Assembly: GCF_016820515.1 (NCBI RefSeq)
Contig: NZ_JADHDV010000010.1
Coordinates: 62,001 to 126,000 of the forward strand
Source of the DNA: Pseudoxanthomonas beigongshangi
GTDB taxonomy: Bacteria > Pseudomonadota > Gammaproteobacteria > Xanthomonadales > Xanthomonadaceae
Reading direction: 5' to 3'
Length of the DNA: 64,000 bases
The translations under genes were made by a program, and so were the position numbers. This document shows positions 43,705 to 53,097 of this stretch, piece by piece. Every line of letters starts with the position of its first letter. Position 1 is the stretch's first letter. Under the pieces are notes generated by a model. The model searched no databases, was not told the origin of the DNA, and saw only the letters and a list, made by a program, of their open reading frames with translations.

Positions 43705-44415
43705 ATGCCGAAATCATCCACTCCCTCCCGTTCCCGCACGTCCGCCGCCGAAAGCGCGCGCGGCGCCGCCGGACGCCGCAAGCGCGCCCCCGGCCGGCCC
43801 GGCGCCGATCAGGCCGATCAACGCGAACGCCTGCTCGACGCCGCGCTGGCCTGCTTCGTCCGCCAGGGCATCGCGGCGACCTCGCTGCGCGACATCGCCG
43901 GCGAGGCCGGGGTGACCCCGGCGCTGGTGCATTACTACTTCGGCGACAAGCCGCAGTTGCAGCAGGCGGTGGTGGCCGAGCGGCTGTTGCCGGTGGTGGC
44001 GCAACTGCGCGAGCCGGTCAGCCAGGCGGGTGACGACGTGGCCGCCCTGATCGCCGCGTTCGTGCAAGGCGTTGGCGGGCTGGTCGCGCGCCATCCCTGG
44101 CTGCCCACCCTGTGGGTGCGCGAAGTGCTGTGCGAGGGCGGCGCGCTGCGCGACCTGCTGATCGAACAGGTGGGTCCGATGCTGCCGCGGATGATGTCCG
44201 GGCGCTTCGCCGAAGCGCAGCGGCAGGGGCGGTTGAACGCCGATCTCGATCCCCGCCTGCTGATGGTCTCGCTGGTCGGGCTGACCTTCTTCCCGCTGGC
44301 CAGCGCGCCGATCTGGCGCGCGCTGTTCGGTGCCGGCGATGTCGATTTCGATGACCTGCGCCGGCACACGCTGGTGCTGCTGGATCGTGGACTGGAGCTT
44401 GATGATGCGAAGTGA
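43705..44415 (+). CDS. TetR/AcrR family repressor
   Basis: A 236-residue regulator. A 30-residue basic, Ser/Ala/Arg-rich leader precedes the DNA-binding domain (about 40-85): RERLLDAALACFVRQGIAATSLRDIAGEAGV, then VHYYFGDKPQLQQAVV with the TetR helix-turn-helix. The C-terminal half (about 90-236) is a helical ligand-binding region with no recognisable sub-family. It is the first gene of an exporter operon, so it probably represses its own promoter in the absence of a substrate. Its operator-like palindrome ends 4 bp before the ATG. Confidence 0.9.
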   Translation: MPKSSTPSRSRTSAAESARGAAGRRKRAPGRPGADQADQRERLLDAALACFVRQGIAATSLRDIAGEAGVTPALVHYYFGDKPQLQQAVVAERLLPVVAQLREPVSQAGDDVAALIAAFVQGVGGLVARHPWLPTLWVREVLCEGGALRDLLIEQVGPMLPRMMSGRFAEAQRQGRLNADLDPRLLMVSLVGLTFFPLASAPIWRALFGAGDVDFDDLRRHTLVLLDRGLELDDAK

Positions 44416-45367
44416 GCGCAACCTGATCGCCGCCTGCGCGCTGCTGGCGCTGGCGGCCTGCAAGCCGGCCACGCCGCAGGCGCTGGGAACGCTGGAATGG
44501 GACCGGGTGACCCTGCCCGCGCCGGTGGCCGAGAGAATCGTGCGCATCGACGTGCGCGAAGGCCAGCAGGTCGCGGCCGGCGCGCCCCTGCTGCAGCTCG
44601 AACTGACCCGCACGCAGTCGCAACTGGAAGCGGCGCGCGCGCAGGCCAGGCAGAGTCGCGACGTGCTGTCGGAGCTGCAGGCGGGACCAAGGGTGGAAGC
44701 CATCGCGCAGGCGCGCGCCGCGCTGGCCGCCGCGCAGGCGCAGGCCAGTGACACCCGCGCCTACTTCAATCGGCTGCAACCGCTGGGCAGGCAGCAACTG
44801 GTAGCGGCTTCCGAAGTGGATCGCGCCCGCGCCGCCGCCGACAACGCCGCCGCGCAGGTGCGTTCGGCGCAGGCGGCATTGCTGGAACTGGAGCGCGGCA
44901 CCCGCCGCGAGCAGGTCGCGCAGGGCGAAGCGGCGCTTGCCGCCGCCGAGGCGCAGGCGGCGGTGCAGGCCGTCACCCTGGACAAGCTCAACGTGGTGGC
45001 GCCGCGCGCCGGGCGCGTGGACAGCTTGCCGTATCGCCTGGGCGATCAGGCGCCGATTGGCGCGCCACTGGCGGTGATGCTGGTCGGCGAGGCGCCGTAT
45101 GCGCGCATCTACGTGCCGGAACCGCTGCGCGCGCGGGTCAAGGTCGGCGACGCGGTGCGCGTGCACGTGGACGGCCGCGAACAGGTGTATGCCGGCAAGG
45201 TCAGGATGATTCGCAGCGAGCCGGTGTTCACCCCGTACTACGCGCTGACCGGCAAGGACGCCGCGCGTCTGAGTTACCTGGCGGAAGTCAGCCTGGGCAA
45301 GGACGCGGCGGAACTGCCGGCGGGTTTCCCGGTGCGGGTGGAGTTCGGCGATGGCCACGGCAAGTGA
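44405..45367 (+). CDS. HlyD/MFP periplasmic adaptor lipoprotein
   Basis: A 320-residue membrane-fusion protein. A lipobox (LALAAC, C20 or so) indicates lipidation. The barrel and lipoyl half-domains (VRIDVREGQQVAAGAPLLQL; KLNVVAPRAGRVDSLP) flank an alpha-hairpin coiled coil (about 70-180, Ala/Gln/Glu-rich). It should link the ABC exporter in the inner membrane to an outer-membrane channel. ATG at 44405 has GGAG seven bases upstream; ATG at 44402 also fits. It starts inside the last 11 bp of the TetR gene and overlaps the ABC gene by 17 bp. Confidence 0.88.
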   Translation: MRSERNLIAACALLALAACKPATPQALGTLEWDRVTLPAPVAERIVRIDVREGQQVAAGAPLLQLELTRTQSQLEAARAQARQSRDVLSELQAGPRVEAIAQARAALAAAQAQASDTRAYFNRLQPLGRQQLVAASEVDRARAAADNAAAQVRSAQAALLELERGTRREQVAQGEAALAAAEAQAAVQAVTLDKLNVVAPRAGRVDSLPYRLGDQAPIGAPLAVMLVGEAPYARIYVPEPLRARVKVGDAVRVHVDGREQVYAGKVRMIRSEPVFTPYYALTGKDAARLSYLAEVSLGKDAAELPAGFPVRVEFGDGHGK

Positions 45368-46319
45368 CGCCGACGGCCTGGCGATCCAGGCGCGCGGGCT
45401 GACCAAGCGTTTCGGCCCACTGGTCGCGGTGAACGCGGTGGACCTGAGCGTGCCGCGACGCCACGTGTATGGATTCCTCGGGCCCAACGGTTCCGGCAAA
45501 TCGACCACCATCCGCATGCTGTGCGGCCTGCTGACGCCCAGCGCGGGCGACATCGAGGTGCTGGGCCTGCGGATTCCCGAACAGGCCGAGCAGCTGCGCA
45601 CCCGCATCGGCTACATGACCCAGAAGTTCTCGCTGTTCGAGGACCTGAGCGTGCGCGAGAACCTGGAATTCCTCGCGGCCGTGCAGAACCTGTCGAAAGC
45701 CGAGGCACGCAAGCGCATCGACGAGTTGGTCGAGCAGTACCACTTCCAGGATCGGCAGAAGCAACTGGCCGGCACCATGAGTGGCGGCCAGAAGCAGCGC
45801 CTGGCGCTGGCCGGCGCGGTGATCCACCAGCCGGAACTGCTGTTCCTGGACGAGCCCACCAGCGCGGTGGATCCGGAATCGCGCCGCGATTTCTGGGAGA
45901 AGCTGTTCGAACTGGCCGATGCCGGCACCACGATCCTCGTGTCCACCCACTACATGGACGAGGCCGAGCGCTGCCACCGCATCGCCATCCTCGATCGCGG
46001 CGTGCTGGTGGCCGATGGCACCCCGGCGGATCTGACCGGCGAACTGGCCGGACGCACGCTGGCGGTGGACGCGGAACAGCCGCGCCAGGCGCAGAAGGTC
46101 CTGCTGGGCCTGCCCGGCGTGATCAGCGTGGCCCAGATCGGCAATACCCTGCGCGTGCTGATGGCGGGCAATGGTGATGCCGCCGGGCGGGTCGCCGCGG
46201 GACTGCGCCATGCGGGCATGCAGGCGGAGGTCACGCCTTCGCAGGCCAACCTGGAAGACGTGTTCGTCGCCGCCACCCGCGGCCGCCCCGATCAGGACGG
46301 GCAGGAGCGTGCGGCATGA
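45351..46319 (+). CDS. ABC exporter ATP-binding protein
   Basis: A 322-residue ATPase of the ABC-2 exporter type. Walker A GPNGSGKST (44-52), signature SGGQKQRL (about 144-151), Walker B LLFLDEPTS and the H-loop STHYMDEAE are intact. The C-terminal extension (about 240-322) is typical of YbhF/CcmA-type ATPases. Together with HlyD and one permease it makes a YbhFSR-like drug/lipid exporter. It overlaps both neighbours (17 bp with HlyD, 4 bp with the permease). Confidence 0.93.
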   Translation: MATASDADGLAIQARGLTKRFGPLVAVNAVDLSVPRRHVYGFLGPNGSGKSTTIRMLCGLLTPSAGDIEVLGLRIPEQAEQLRTRIGYMTQKFSLFEDLSVRENLEFLAAVQNLSKAEARKRIDELVEQYHFQDRQKQLAGTMSGGQKQRLALAGAVIHQPELLFLDEPTSAVDPESRRDFWEKLFELADAGTTILVSTHYMDEAERCHRIAILDRGVLVADGTPADLTGELAGRTLAVDAEQPRQAQKVLLGLPGVISVAQIGNTLRVLMAGNGDAAGRVAAGLRHAGMQAEVTPSQANLEDVFVAATRGRPDQDGQERAA

Positions 46320-47407
46320 TCTGGCGCAGGCTGTCGGCGGTGATGCTGAAGGAAGTGCGGCAGATGCGCCGCGATCGCATCACCCTGGCGATGATCGTCG
46401 CCATCCCGGTCATGCAGTTGCTGCTGTTCGGCTACGCCATCAACACCAACCTGCGCGACCTGAAGGCGGGCGTGGCCGACCAGGCGAACACCACGGCCTC
46501 GCGTGCGATGGTCATGGATATCGTCGCGACCACGGTGATCAAGCCGACCCTGGCCGCACGCACGCCGCAGGAATTGATGGAAGCCATCCGGCGCGGCGAG
46601 ATCAGCCTGGGCATCGTGGTGCCGTCGGATTTCGAGCGCCGTCGCGCCGAGGGCCGCGAACAGGTGCAGATCCTGGTCGACGGCAGCGACAACGCGGTGC
46701 AGAGCGCGGCCGCCCAACTGGCCCAGATGCCCGCCGATACCGCCGTCCGCGCGGTGGTTCCGGTCGAGCGCCCGATCAGCGTGGTGGCGTTCTACAACCC
46801 GGAACGACGCTCCGCGGTGAATATCGTGCCGGGCCTGATCGGCGTGATCCTGACCATGACCATGGTGCTGTTCACCGGAGTGGCCATCGTGCGCGAACGC
46901 GAACGCGGCAACATGGAACTGCTGATCGCCACGCCGGTAAGCAGCGCCGAGCTGATGATCGGAAAGGTGCTGCCCTACATCGCCATCGGCCTGATCCAGA
47001 CCACGGTGGTGCTGGCACTGGGCATGTGGCTGTTCGACGTGCCGCTAAACGGCAGCGTCTGGCATGTCTACGTGGCGGCGATCCTGCTGATCGCGGCCAA
47101 CCTGACCCTGGGCCTGCTGATTTCGACCCGCGCGCAGTCGCAGTTCCAGGCGATGCAGATGACCTTCTTCGTGTTCCTGCCGTCGATCCTGCTGTCGGGC
47201 TTCATGTTCCCGTTCTCGGGCATGCCGCGGCCGGTGCAGTGGCTGGCGGAAGCATTGCCGCTGACCCATTTCCTGCGCCTGATCCGCGGCATCATGCTGC
47301 GCGGCGCCAGCCTGTGGGAGCTGTGGCCCGATGTGCTGGCCCTGCTGGCCTTCACCACGGTCATGATGTCCGCCGCCATCCTGCGTTTCCGCAAGCGGTT
47401 GGATTGA
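46316..47407 (+). CDS. ABC-2 type exporter permease
   Basis: A 363-residue permease. TM1 (about 24-44) is followed by a large external domain (about 45-165), then five TM segments: about 172-198, 218-244, 250-275, 280-300 and 335-358. This is the ABC2_membrane_3 layout of YbhR/YbhS. Only one permease gene is present, so it would act as a homodimer, whereas E. coli has two. Substrate unknown; the TetR neighbour suggests a toxic compound. Confidence 0.9.
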   Translation: MIWRRLSAVMLKEVRQMRRDRITLAMIVAIPVMQLLLFGYAINTNLRDLKAGVADQANTTASRAMVMDIVATTVIKPTLAARTPQELMEAIRRGEISLGIVVPSDFERRRAEGREQVQILVDGSDNAVQSAAAQLAQMPADTAVRAVVPVERPISVVAFYNPERRSAVNIVPGLIGVILTMTMVLFTGVAIVRERERGNMELLIATPVSSAELMIGKVLPYIAIGLIQTTVVLALGMWLFDVPLNGSVWHVYVAAILLIAANLTLGLLISTRAQSQFQAMQMTFFVFLPSILLSGFMFPFSGMPRPVQWLAEALPLTHFLRLIRGIMLRGASLWELWPDVLALLAFTTVMMSAAILRFRKRLD

Positions 47408-47432
47408 ACACCCTTCTTTTCGGAACAACTCC

Positions 47433-47503
47433 TGTGGGAGCGACGTAAGTCGCGATGCTCTTCGCTCGCGGAGTCCGAATTCGCGACTTACGTCGCTCCC
47501 ACA
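47433..47503. repeat. Paired REP element between convergent genes
   Basis: Inverted 23-bp copies at 47433-47455 and 47481-47503, of the same family as at 37020 (TGTGGGAGCGACGTAAGTCG type), 25 bp apart. Located between the exporter permease and miaB, 3' to 3'. It may also work as a transcription stop or an mRNA end protector. Confidence 0.9.
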
Positions 47504-47513
47504 AGAGAGGTTT

Positions 47514-48938
47514 TCAAGCCGCGTTCTCGTCCACCGTGGCCACCCGCCCGCGCAGCGAATTGGTCAGCGCCTCGGTGATCACCACGTCGACGAACTGGCC
47601 GATCATCCGCGCGTGGCCGGGGAAGTTCACCGAGCGCATGTTCTCGGTCTTGCCGGTCAGTTCGTTCGGATTCTTGCGCGACGGGCCTTCCACCAGCACC
47701 GACTGCACGCTGCCGACCATCCGTTGCGAGATGCCGGCGGCGTAGGCGTTGATATGCGCCTGCAACTGCTCCAGGCGGGCGTGCTTGGTCGACTCGGCGG
47801 TGTCGTCTTCCAGATCCGCGGCAGGGGTGCCGGGCCGGCGCGAGTAGATGAAGGAGAACGACTGGTCGAAGCCGACGTCCTCGATCAACTTCATGGTCTT
47901 CTCGAAATCCGCATCGGTCTCGCCGGGAAAGCCGACGATGAAGTCAGAGGAGATCGAGATGTCCGGCCGCACCGCGCGCAACTTGCGGATCTTCTGCTTG
48001 AACTCCAGCGTGGTGTAGCCGCGCTTCATCGCCGCCAGGATGCGATCGCTGCCGGCCTGCACCGGCAGGTGCAGGTAGTTCGCCAGTTGCGGAACGTCGC
48101 GGTAGGCCTCCACCAGTGAATCGCTGAACTCCAGCGGGTGCGAGGTGGTGAAGCGGATCCGGCCGACGCCCTCGATCTCGGCGATGGCGCGGATCAGCAG
48201 GCCCAGGTCGGCCACTTCGCCGTCGCCATAGGGACCTCGGTAGGCGTTGACGTTCTGGCCCAGCAGGTTGATCTCGCGCACGCCCTGGGCGGCCAGTTGC
48301 GCCACTTCCACCAGCACGTCCTCGAACGGCCGGCTGACTTCCTCGCCGCGGGTGTAGGGCACCACGCAGAACGAGCAATACTTGGAGCAGCCTTCCATGA
48401 TCGAGACGAACGCGCTCGGGCCTTCGGCGCGCGGCTCGGGCAGGCGATCGAACTTCTCGATTTCCGGAAAGCTGATGTCCACCTGCGGCCGGCCTGACTG
48501 GCGGCGCTCGCGGATCAGCTCGGGCAGGCGATGCAGGGTCTGCGGACCAAACACCAGATCCACGTAGGGCGCGCGCTTGACGATGGCTTCGCCCTCCTGC
48601 GAGGCCACGCAGCCGCCGACGCCGATCAGGACCGGCTTGCCGTCCTTCTTCAGCGACTTCCAGCGGCCGAGCTGGCTGAACACCTTTTCCTGCGCCTTCT
48701 CGCGGATGGAACAGGTGTTGACCAGCACCACGTCGGCTTCTTCGGGGTTGTCGGTCAGTTCCAGGCCTTCGGCGGCGGCCAGCACGTCAGCCATCTTCGC
48801 CGAGTCGTACTCGTTCATCTGGCAACCGTGGGTCTTGATGAACAGCTTGCCGCGGGCCGGCGCGACGGCCGGACGGGCGGGGGAGGTGACGGGCGGCTCG
48901 CCCATCAGGGCGGTATCGGGGGCTTGCGTCCCGGTCAT
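47514..48938 (-). CDS. miaB: tRNA-2-methylthio-N6-dimethylallyladenosine synthase
   Basis: A 474-residue radical-SAM methylthiotransferase that modifies A37 in tRNAs reading UNN codons. N-terminal UPF0004 domain has three Fe-S Cys ([24 protein letters not shown]); the radical-[18 protein letters not shown] motif follows; the C-terminus has the TRAM domain. The ATG at 48938 (MTGTQAPDT) is favoured over a 13-codon longer frame. It is convergent with the exporter. In many gammaproteobacteria, miaB directly precedes phoH-ybeY-corC, but here the exporter operon lies between them. Confidence 0.95.
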   Translation of the reverse strand: MTGTQAPDTALMGEPPVTSPARPAVAPARGKLFIKTHGCQMNEYDSAKMADVLAAAEGLELTDNPEEADVVLVNTCSIREKAQEKVFSQLGRWKSLKKDGKPVLIGVGGCVASQEGEAIVKRAPYVDLVFGPQTLHRLPELIRERRQSGRPQVDISFPEIEKFDRLPEPRAEGPSAFVSIMEGCSKYCSFCVVPYTRGEEVSRPFEDVLVEVAQLAAQGVREINLLGQNVNAYRGPYGDGEVADLGLLIRAIAEIEGVGRIRFTTSHPLEFSDSLVEAYRDVPQLANYLHLPVQAGSDRILAAMKRGYTTLEFKQKIRKLRAVRPDISISSDFIVGFPGETDADFEKTMKLIEDVGFDQSFSFIYSRRPGTPAADLEDDTAESTKHARLEQLQAHINAYAAGISQRMVGSVQSVLVEGPSRKNPNELTGKTENMRSVNFPGHARMIGQFVDVVITEALTNSLRGRVATVDENAA

Positions 48939-49164
48939 GGCGCTTATTCCAGTCGGGTGGGCGGGCGGAAACCGCATAGTTTACGCGGGGTGGTCCGGTT
49001 CCGCGCCGATTCGGCGTTGAAGGTGAGGAACACGCCCGTCGGGGCGGACGCGCGGGCGGGATGCGGAGTGGATATCCGGATCCCGGACCCACTGCACAGA
49101 TTCGAGGATTCCTTTCTTGGACAAGGACTTGGCAATCACTCCCGGATCCGGGACACTGCCCCGC

Positions 49165-50124
49165 ATGAGGGGGACGCTACTGCCATTGGGGATGCTGGCC
49201 GCGCTTGCCTGCGCGGTGCCGGCCGCGAGTGCCGGCACGCTGTACAAGTGCACCGGCGCCGATGGCGTTCCCGCCTATGTCAGCAAGCGCGTCAGCGGTG
49301 CCCGCTGCGAGGTGATCAGCCAGTACACGCCCGAGCGTGGCGGCCGCCGGGTTTCGTCCGTGTCCCGCCCGGCCGATGCTTCCACCCTGTCCGCGCCGGC
49401 GGCCCCGCCGACCCGGCCCGGAACCGCGATGGGCGGCACGACCAGCGCGGCCGCTCCGGTCACGACCGCGGCATCGGCGACACCGACGGCGATCACCCCG
49501 GCACCGCTGCCGGCCGCCAATCCCGCGGGCGGAACCCGCCGGGTGGTCAGCGGACAGGTCTACTCCTACATCAAGGATGGCGTGCGCCATTACACCAGTG
49601 CCCGTCCGCGCGGCGGTGCCGGTGCGGTCGCCAGCCTGCGCACCATCAAGTACAGCTTCATCGAAACCTGCTTCGCCTGCGGCAACCCGGGACTCAACTT
49701 CGGGACCCTGCGCCTGAACACCGCGGCCTACCAGGCCGAGATCGCCGCGGCGTCCCGCGAATTCGGGGTCGACGAGGCGGTGATCCGCGCGATCATGCAC
49801 GCCGAATCCTCGTACAACCCGATGGCCCTTTCCCACGCCGGAGCCCAGGGCCTGATGCAGTTGATGCCGGCCACCGCGCGCCGGTTCGGGGTCAGCGACG
49901 CCTTCAACGCCGGCCAGAACATCCGCGGCGGCGTGCAGTACCTGTCCTGGTTGCTCAAGCGCTTCAACGGCGACCTGCGCCTGGCCGCGGCCGGCTACAA
50001 CGCCGGCGAGGGCGCGGTGGACCGCCACGGCGGGGTGCCGCCATACCGGGAAACCCAGCGCTACGTCGAGCGGGTGGCGGTCCTGGCGGATCGCTATCGC
50101 GGCAACATCGCCGCCGCGCGTTGA
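49165..50124 (+). CDS. Secreted lytic transglycosylase with DUF4124 domain
   Basis: A 319-residue exported protein. Signal peptide ends ASAGTLYKC (about 24). An N-terminal DUF4124-like stretch (TLYKCTGADGVPAYVS) and an Ala/Pro/Thr-rich linker precede the SLT domain (about 195-319) with catalytic E214 in HAESSYNP, GLMQLMPATA, GVQYLSWLL and AAAGYNAGEGAV. It cleaves the MurNAc-GlcNAc bond with anhydro product. The ATG at 49165 was preferred over a TTG at 49117 because it gives a normal signal peptide. Confidence 0.9.
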   Translation: MRGTLLPLGMLAALACAVPAASAGTLYKCTGADGVPAYVSKRVSGARCEVISQYTPERGGRRVSSVSRPADASTLSAPAAPPTRPGTAMGGTTSAAAPVTTAASATPTAITPAPLPAANPAGGTRRVVSGQVYSYIKDGVRHYTSARPRGGAGAVASLRTIKYSFIETCFACGNPGLNFGTLRLNTAAYQAEIAAASREFGVDEAVIRAIMHAESSYNPMALSHAGAQGLMQLMPATARRFGVSDAFNAGQNIRGGVQYLSWLLKRFNGDLRLAAAGYNAGEGAVDRHGGVPPYRETQRYVERVAVLADRYRGNIAAAR

Positions 50125-50185
50125 CGCGGAATCCCGCCGCGCGGCGGGGTCGGACCGTCGCAAACCCTTGATCCACGGCAAAACG

Positions 50186-50215
50186 TTGTCGGTCGGTTAA
50201 GGCTTCCGCTACACT
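50186..50215 (+). promoter_or_regulatory. Putative promoter for petABC
   Basis: TTGTCG (50186-50191) and TACACT (50210-50215) are 18 bp apart. The predicted leader to petA is about 78 nt. Confidence 0.4.
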
Positions 50216-50299
50216 TTGCTGTCTTTGCGGCCCGCCCCGAGCTTCGGGCGCGGGTGCTGGCAGCCTTTTAGCTACCTGATTGTTTTGCGGAGTGCCGGA

Positions 50300-50911
50300 A
50301 TGGCCAACGATGGGGTCAATGGGCCTGTGAATACAGGCCGACGCCGGTTTCTGACTGCGACCACGGCTGTGGTTGGTGCGGTCGGAGCCGGTTTCGCAGC
50401 AGTACCGTTTATCAAGTCGTGGAACCCGAGTGCGAGGGCCAAGCTGGCCGGCGCCCCGGTGACCGCCGACCTCACCGGCCTGCAGGAAGGGCAACGCCTG
50501 ATCCTGGAATGGCGCGGCCAGCCGATCTGGATCGTCAAGCGCTCCAAGGCGATCCTGGACGCGCTGCCGACCCTGGACAGCCGCCTGCGGGATCCGGAGT
50601 CCAAGAACACGGACCAGCAGCCGTCCTACATCAAGGGCGAGACCCGCTCCCTGAAGCCGGAAATCTCCGTGCTGGTCGGCCTGTGCACCCACCTGGGCTG
50701 CTCGCCGGAAATGGTCGCGGAAATCCGTCCCGAGCCGTACGACCCGGACTGGAAGGGCGGCTACTTCTGCCCCTGCCACAAGTCGCGTTTCGACATGGCC
50801 GGCCGCGTGTTCCAGGGCGTTCCCGCCCCGACCAACCTGGTGGTGCCGCCGCACTACTACGAGAACGACACGACGATCGTGATCGGCGTCGATCCGAAGG
50901 GAGCTGCGTAA
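50300..50911 (+). CDS. petA: Cytochrome bc1 Rieske iron-sulfur subunit
   Basis: A 203-residue subunit of complex III. A twin-arginine-like motif (GRRRFLTATT) and one TM anchor are at the N-terminus. The 2Fe-2S box is intact: C129-T-H131-L-G-C134 and C157-P-C159-H160, with C134 and C159 expected to form the disulfide. The ATG at 50300 (MANDGVN) was preferred over a longer frame because the longer one runs through the promoter. It is followed by petB after 3 bp. Confidence 0.95.
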   Translation: MANDGVNGPVNTGRRRFLTATTAVVGAVGAGFAAVPFIKSWNPSARAKLAGAPVTADLTGLQEGQRLILEWRGQPIWIVKRSKAILDALPTLDSRLRDPESKNTDQQPSYIKGETRSLKPEISVLVGLCTHLGCSPEMVAEIRPEPYDPDWKGGYFCPCHKSRFDMAGRVFQGVPAPTNLVVPPHYYENDTTIVIGVDPKGAA

Positions 50912-50914
50912 GCC

Positions 50915-52177
50915 ATGTCGAACATCATTACCCGTACCGCCGATGGCGTGATGGATTGGTTCACTGCGCGTGCGCCGAGTTTCATGCCGTTCTACCGGAA
51001 GCACATGTCGGAGTACTACGCTCCGAAGAACTTCAACATCTGGTACATCTTCGGCGTCCTGTCCTCGATCGTGCTGGTCAACCAGATCCTGACCGGCATC
51101 TTCCTGACGATGCACTTCAAGCCGAGCGCCGCGGAAGCGTTCGCCTCGGTCGAGTACATCATGCGCGACGTGGAGTGGGGCTGGCTGATCCGGTACATGC
51201 ACAGCACCGGCGCCTCGCTGTTCTTCATCGTCGTCTACCTGCACATGTTCCGCGGGTTGATGTACGGCAGCTACCAGAAGCCGCGCGAGATGGTGTGGAT
51301 CCTGGGCATGCTGATCTACCTGGTGCTGATGGCCGAAGCCTTCATGGGCTACGTGCTGCCGTGGGGCCAGATGTCGTTCTGGGGCGCCAAGGTGATCATC
51401 TCGCTGTTCGGTGCCATCCCGGTGATCGGCAACGGCCTGACCGAGTGGATCATGGGCGACTACCTGCCCGGCGACGCCACCCTCAACCGCTTCTTCGCCC
51501 TGCACGTGATCGCGCTGCCGCTGGTGCTGTTGCTGCTGGTGGTGCTGCACATCTTCGCCCTGCACGAAGTCGGCTCCAACAACCCCGACGGCGTGGAAAT
51601 CAAGAAGGGCCCGAAGGGCAACCGCTGGTCGCCGACCGCGCCGGCCGACGGCATCCCGTTCCACCCGTACTACACGGTCGGCAAGGACCTGTTCTACGTG
51701 TGCATGCTGGTGATGGTCGCCGCGTTCATCATCTTCTTCGCGCCGGCCTTCGGTGGCTGGTTCCTGGAACATGACAACTTCACCGAGGCCAACCGCCTGG
51801 TGACGCCGGAGCACATCAAGCCGGTGTGGTACTACACCCCGTACTACGCGATGCTGCGCGTGGTCCCGCACAAGCTGAGCGGCGTGCTGGTGATGTTCGG
51901 CGCCATCGCGATCCTGTTCCTGGTGCCGTGGCTGGACCGCGCCAAGGTCAAGTCCTACCGCTATCGCGGCAAGCTGTCGTGGGCCCTGCTGCTGGCTTTC
52001 GCCGTCAGCTTCCTGTGGCTGGGCAAGATCGGCGCCGGCCCGGGTACCGACATGGTCGAGACCTACATCGGCCGCGTGCTGACCGTTTACTACTTCCTTT
52101 TCTTCCTGACCATGCCGCTGTGGACCAAGTTCGACAAGACCAAGCCGGTGCCGGAACGGGTGACGACGCATGACTAA
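50915..52177 (+). CDS. petB: Cytochrome bc1 cytochrome b subunit
   Basis: A 420-residue integral membrane protein with about eight TM segments carrying the two b hemes and both quinone sites. The Qo-site PEWY-like element is replaced here by PVWYYTPYYAML, as often in proteobacteria; heme-binding His lie in the IRYMHSTGASLFF and FALHVIALP segments. Overlaps petC by 8 bp. Confidence 0.95.
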   Translation: MSNIITRTADGVMDWFTARAPSFMPFYRKHMSEYYAPKNFNIWYIFGVLSSIVLVNQILTGIFLTMHFKPSAAEAFASVEYIMRDVEWGWLIRYMHSTGASLFFIVVYLHMFRGLMYGSYQKPREMVWILGMLIYLVLMAEAFMGYVLPWGQMSFWGAKVIISLFGAIPVIGNGLTEWIMGDYLPGDATLNRFFALHVIALPLVLLLLVVLHIFALHEVGSNNPDGVEIKKGPKGNRWSPTAPADGIPFHPYYTVGKDLFYVCMLVMVAAFIIFFAPAFGGWFLEHDNFTEANRLVTPEHIKPVWYYTPYYAMLRVVPHKLSGVLVMFGAIAILFLVPWLDRAKVKSYRYRGKLSWALLLAFAVSFLWLGKIGAGPGTDMVETYIGRVLTVYYFLFFLTMPLWTKFDKTKPVPERVTTHD

Positions 52178-52916
52178 GACCTTGACTTCCCGGCTAGCCG
52201 TATTCGCCAGCGGGTTGCTGATCTCGTTCTCCGCGCTGGCCGCCGAGGGCGGCGACAAGCTCCAGGCCGGCAACGACCTGAGCGACCGCGCCTCGCTTCA
52301 GCGTGGCGCCCAGCTGTACATGAATTACTGCTCGGGCTGCCATTCGCTCAAGTACCTGCGCTATTCGCGCATGGCCGAGGATCTGGGCCTGACCGAAGAA
52401 GAGGTAATGAACAACCTCAACTTCACCGGCGCCAAGTTCGGCGAGCAGATCCAGGTATCGATGCCGCACGACCCGGCAGGCAAGTGGTTCGGCAAGATGC
52501 CGCCGGATCTGAGCACCATCTCGCGTGTCCGCGGCAGCGACTGGATCTATACCTACCTCAAGTCGTTCTTCCTGGACGAGTCGCGTCCGCTGGGCTGGAA
52601 CAACAAGTTGTTCCCGAACGCCTCGATGCCGAACCCGTTCTGGGAACTGCAGGGCCTGCAGCACGCCGAGTACGGCAAGCCCGATGCGGCGACCGGTGAA
52701 CGCCATGTCGAATCGCTGAAGCTGACCCAGCCGGGTCGCCTGAGCCCGCAGGAGTTCGATCAGGTCGCGCGCGACGTGACCAACTTCCTCGAGTACGCCG
52801 GCGAGCCGGCGGCCCTCAAGCGCCAGAGCCTGGGCGTGTGGGTCGTGCTGTTCCTGGCGGCGCTGTCGTTCCTGGCCTATCTGCTCAAGCAGGAGTACTG
52901 GAAGGACGTGCACTGA
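52170..52916 (+). CDS. petC: Cytochrome bc1 cytochrome c1 subunit
   Basis: A 248-residue periplasmic cytochrome c1 with signal peptide (about 1-24), covalent heme site C54-S-G-C57-H58 (YCSGCHSLKYLRYSRM) and a C-terminal TM anchor (VWVVLFLAALSFLAYLL). Completes the petABC set for electron transfer from ubiquinol to cytochrome c. Confidence 0.95.
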   Translation: MTKTLTSRLAVFASGLLISFSALAAEGGDKLQAGNDLSDRASLQRGAQLYMNYCSGCHSLKYLRYSRMAEDLGLTEEEVMNNLNFTGAKFGEQIQVSMPHDPAGKWFGKMPPDLSTISRVRGSDWIYTYLKSFFLDESRPLGWNNKLFPNASMPNPFWELQGLQHAEYGKPDAATGERHVESLKLTQPGRLSPQEFDQVARDVTNFLEYAGEPAALKRQSLGVWVVLFLAALSFLAYLLKQEYWKDVH

Positions 52917-53065
52917 CACGTCCGGCGCTCCCTGGTGCCGTCCGGCCGCATACGCCGGGCGGCGGGGCAATGCCCGGTGGCATGGTAGCCGCTTGGCATT
53001 TTCCTGAAGGGATTGCACACTCGGGGACCGTGGCGACCGCCGGCAAGGGGCTGGCGGCGTCGGTG

Positions 53066-53085
53066 CGATCGGCGGATTCCGATCG
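53066..53085 (+). promoter_or_regulatory. Stem-loop just ahead of the sspA ribosome-binding site
   Basis: CGATCGG (53066-53072) and CCGATCG (53079-53085) form a 7-bp perfect stem with a six-base loop. It ends two bases before GGAGAG, the likely ribosome-binding site, so it could affect translation. A possible promoter lies near 52993 (TTGGCA) without a strong -10. Confidence 0.35.
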
Positions 53086-53097
53086 TCGGAGAGCCTG

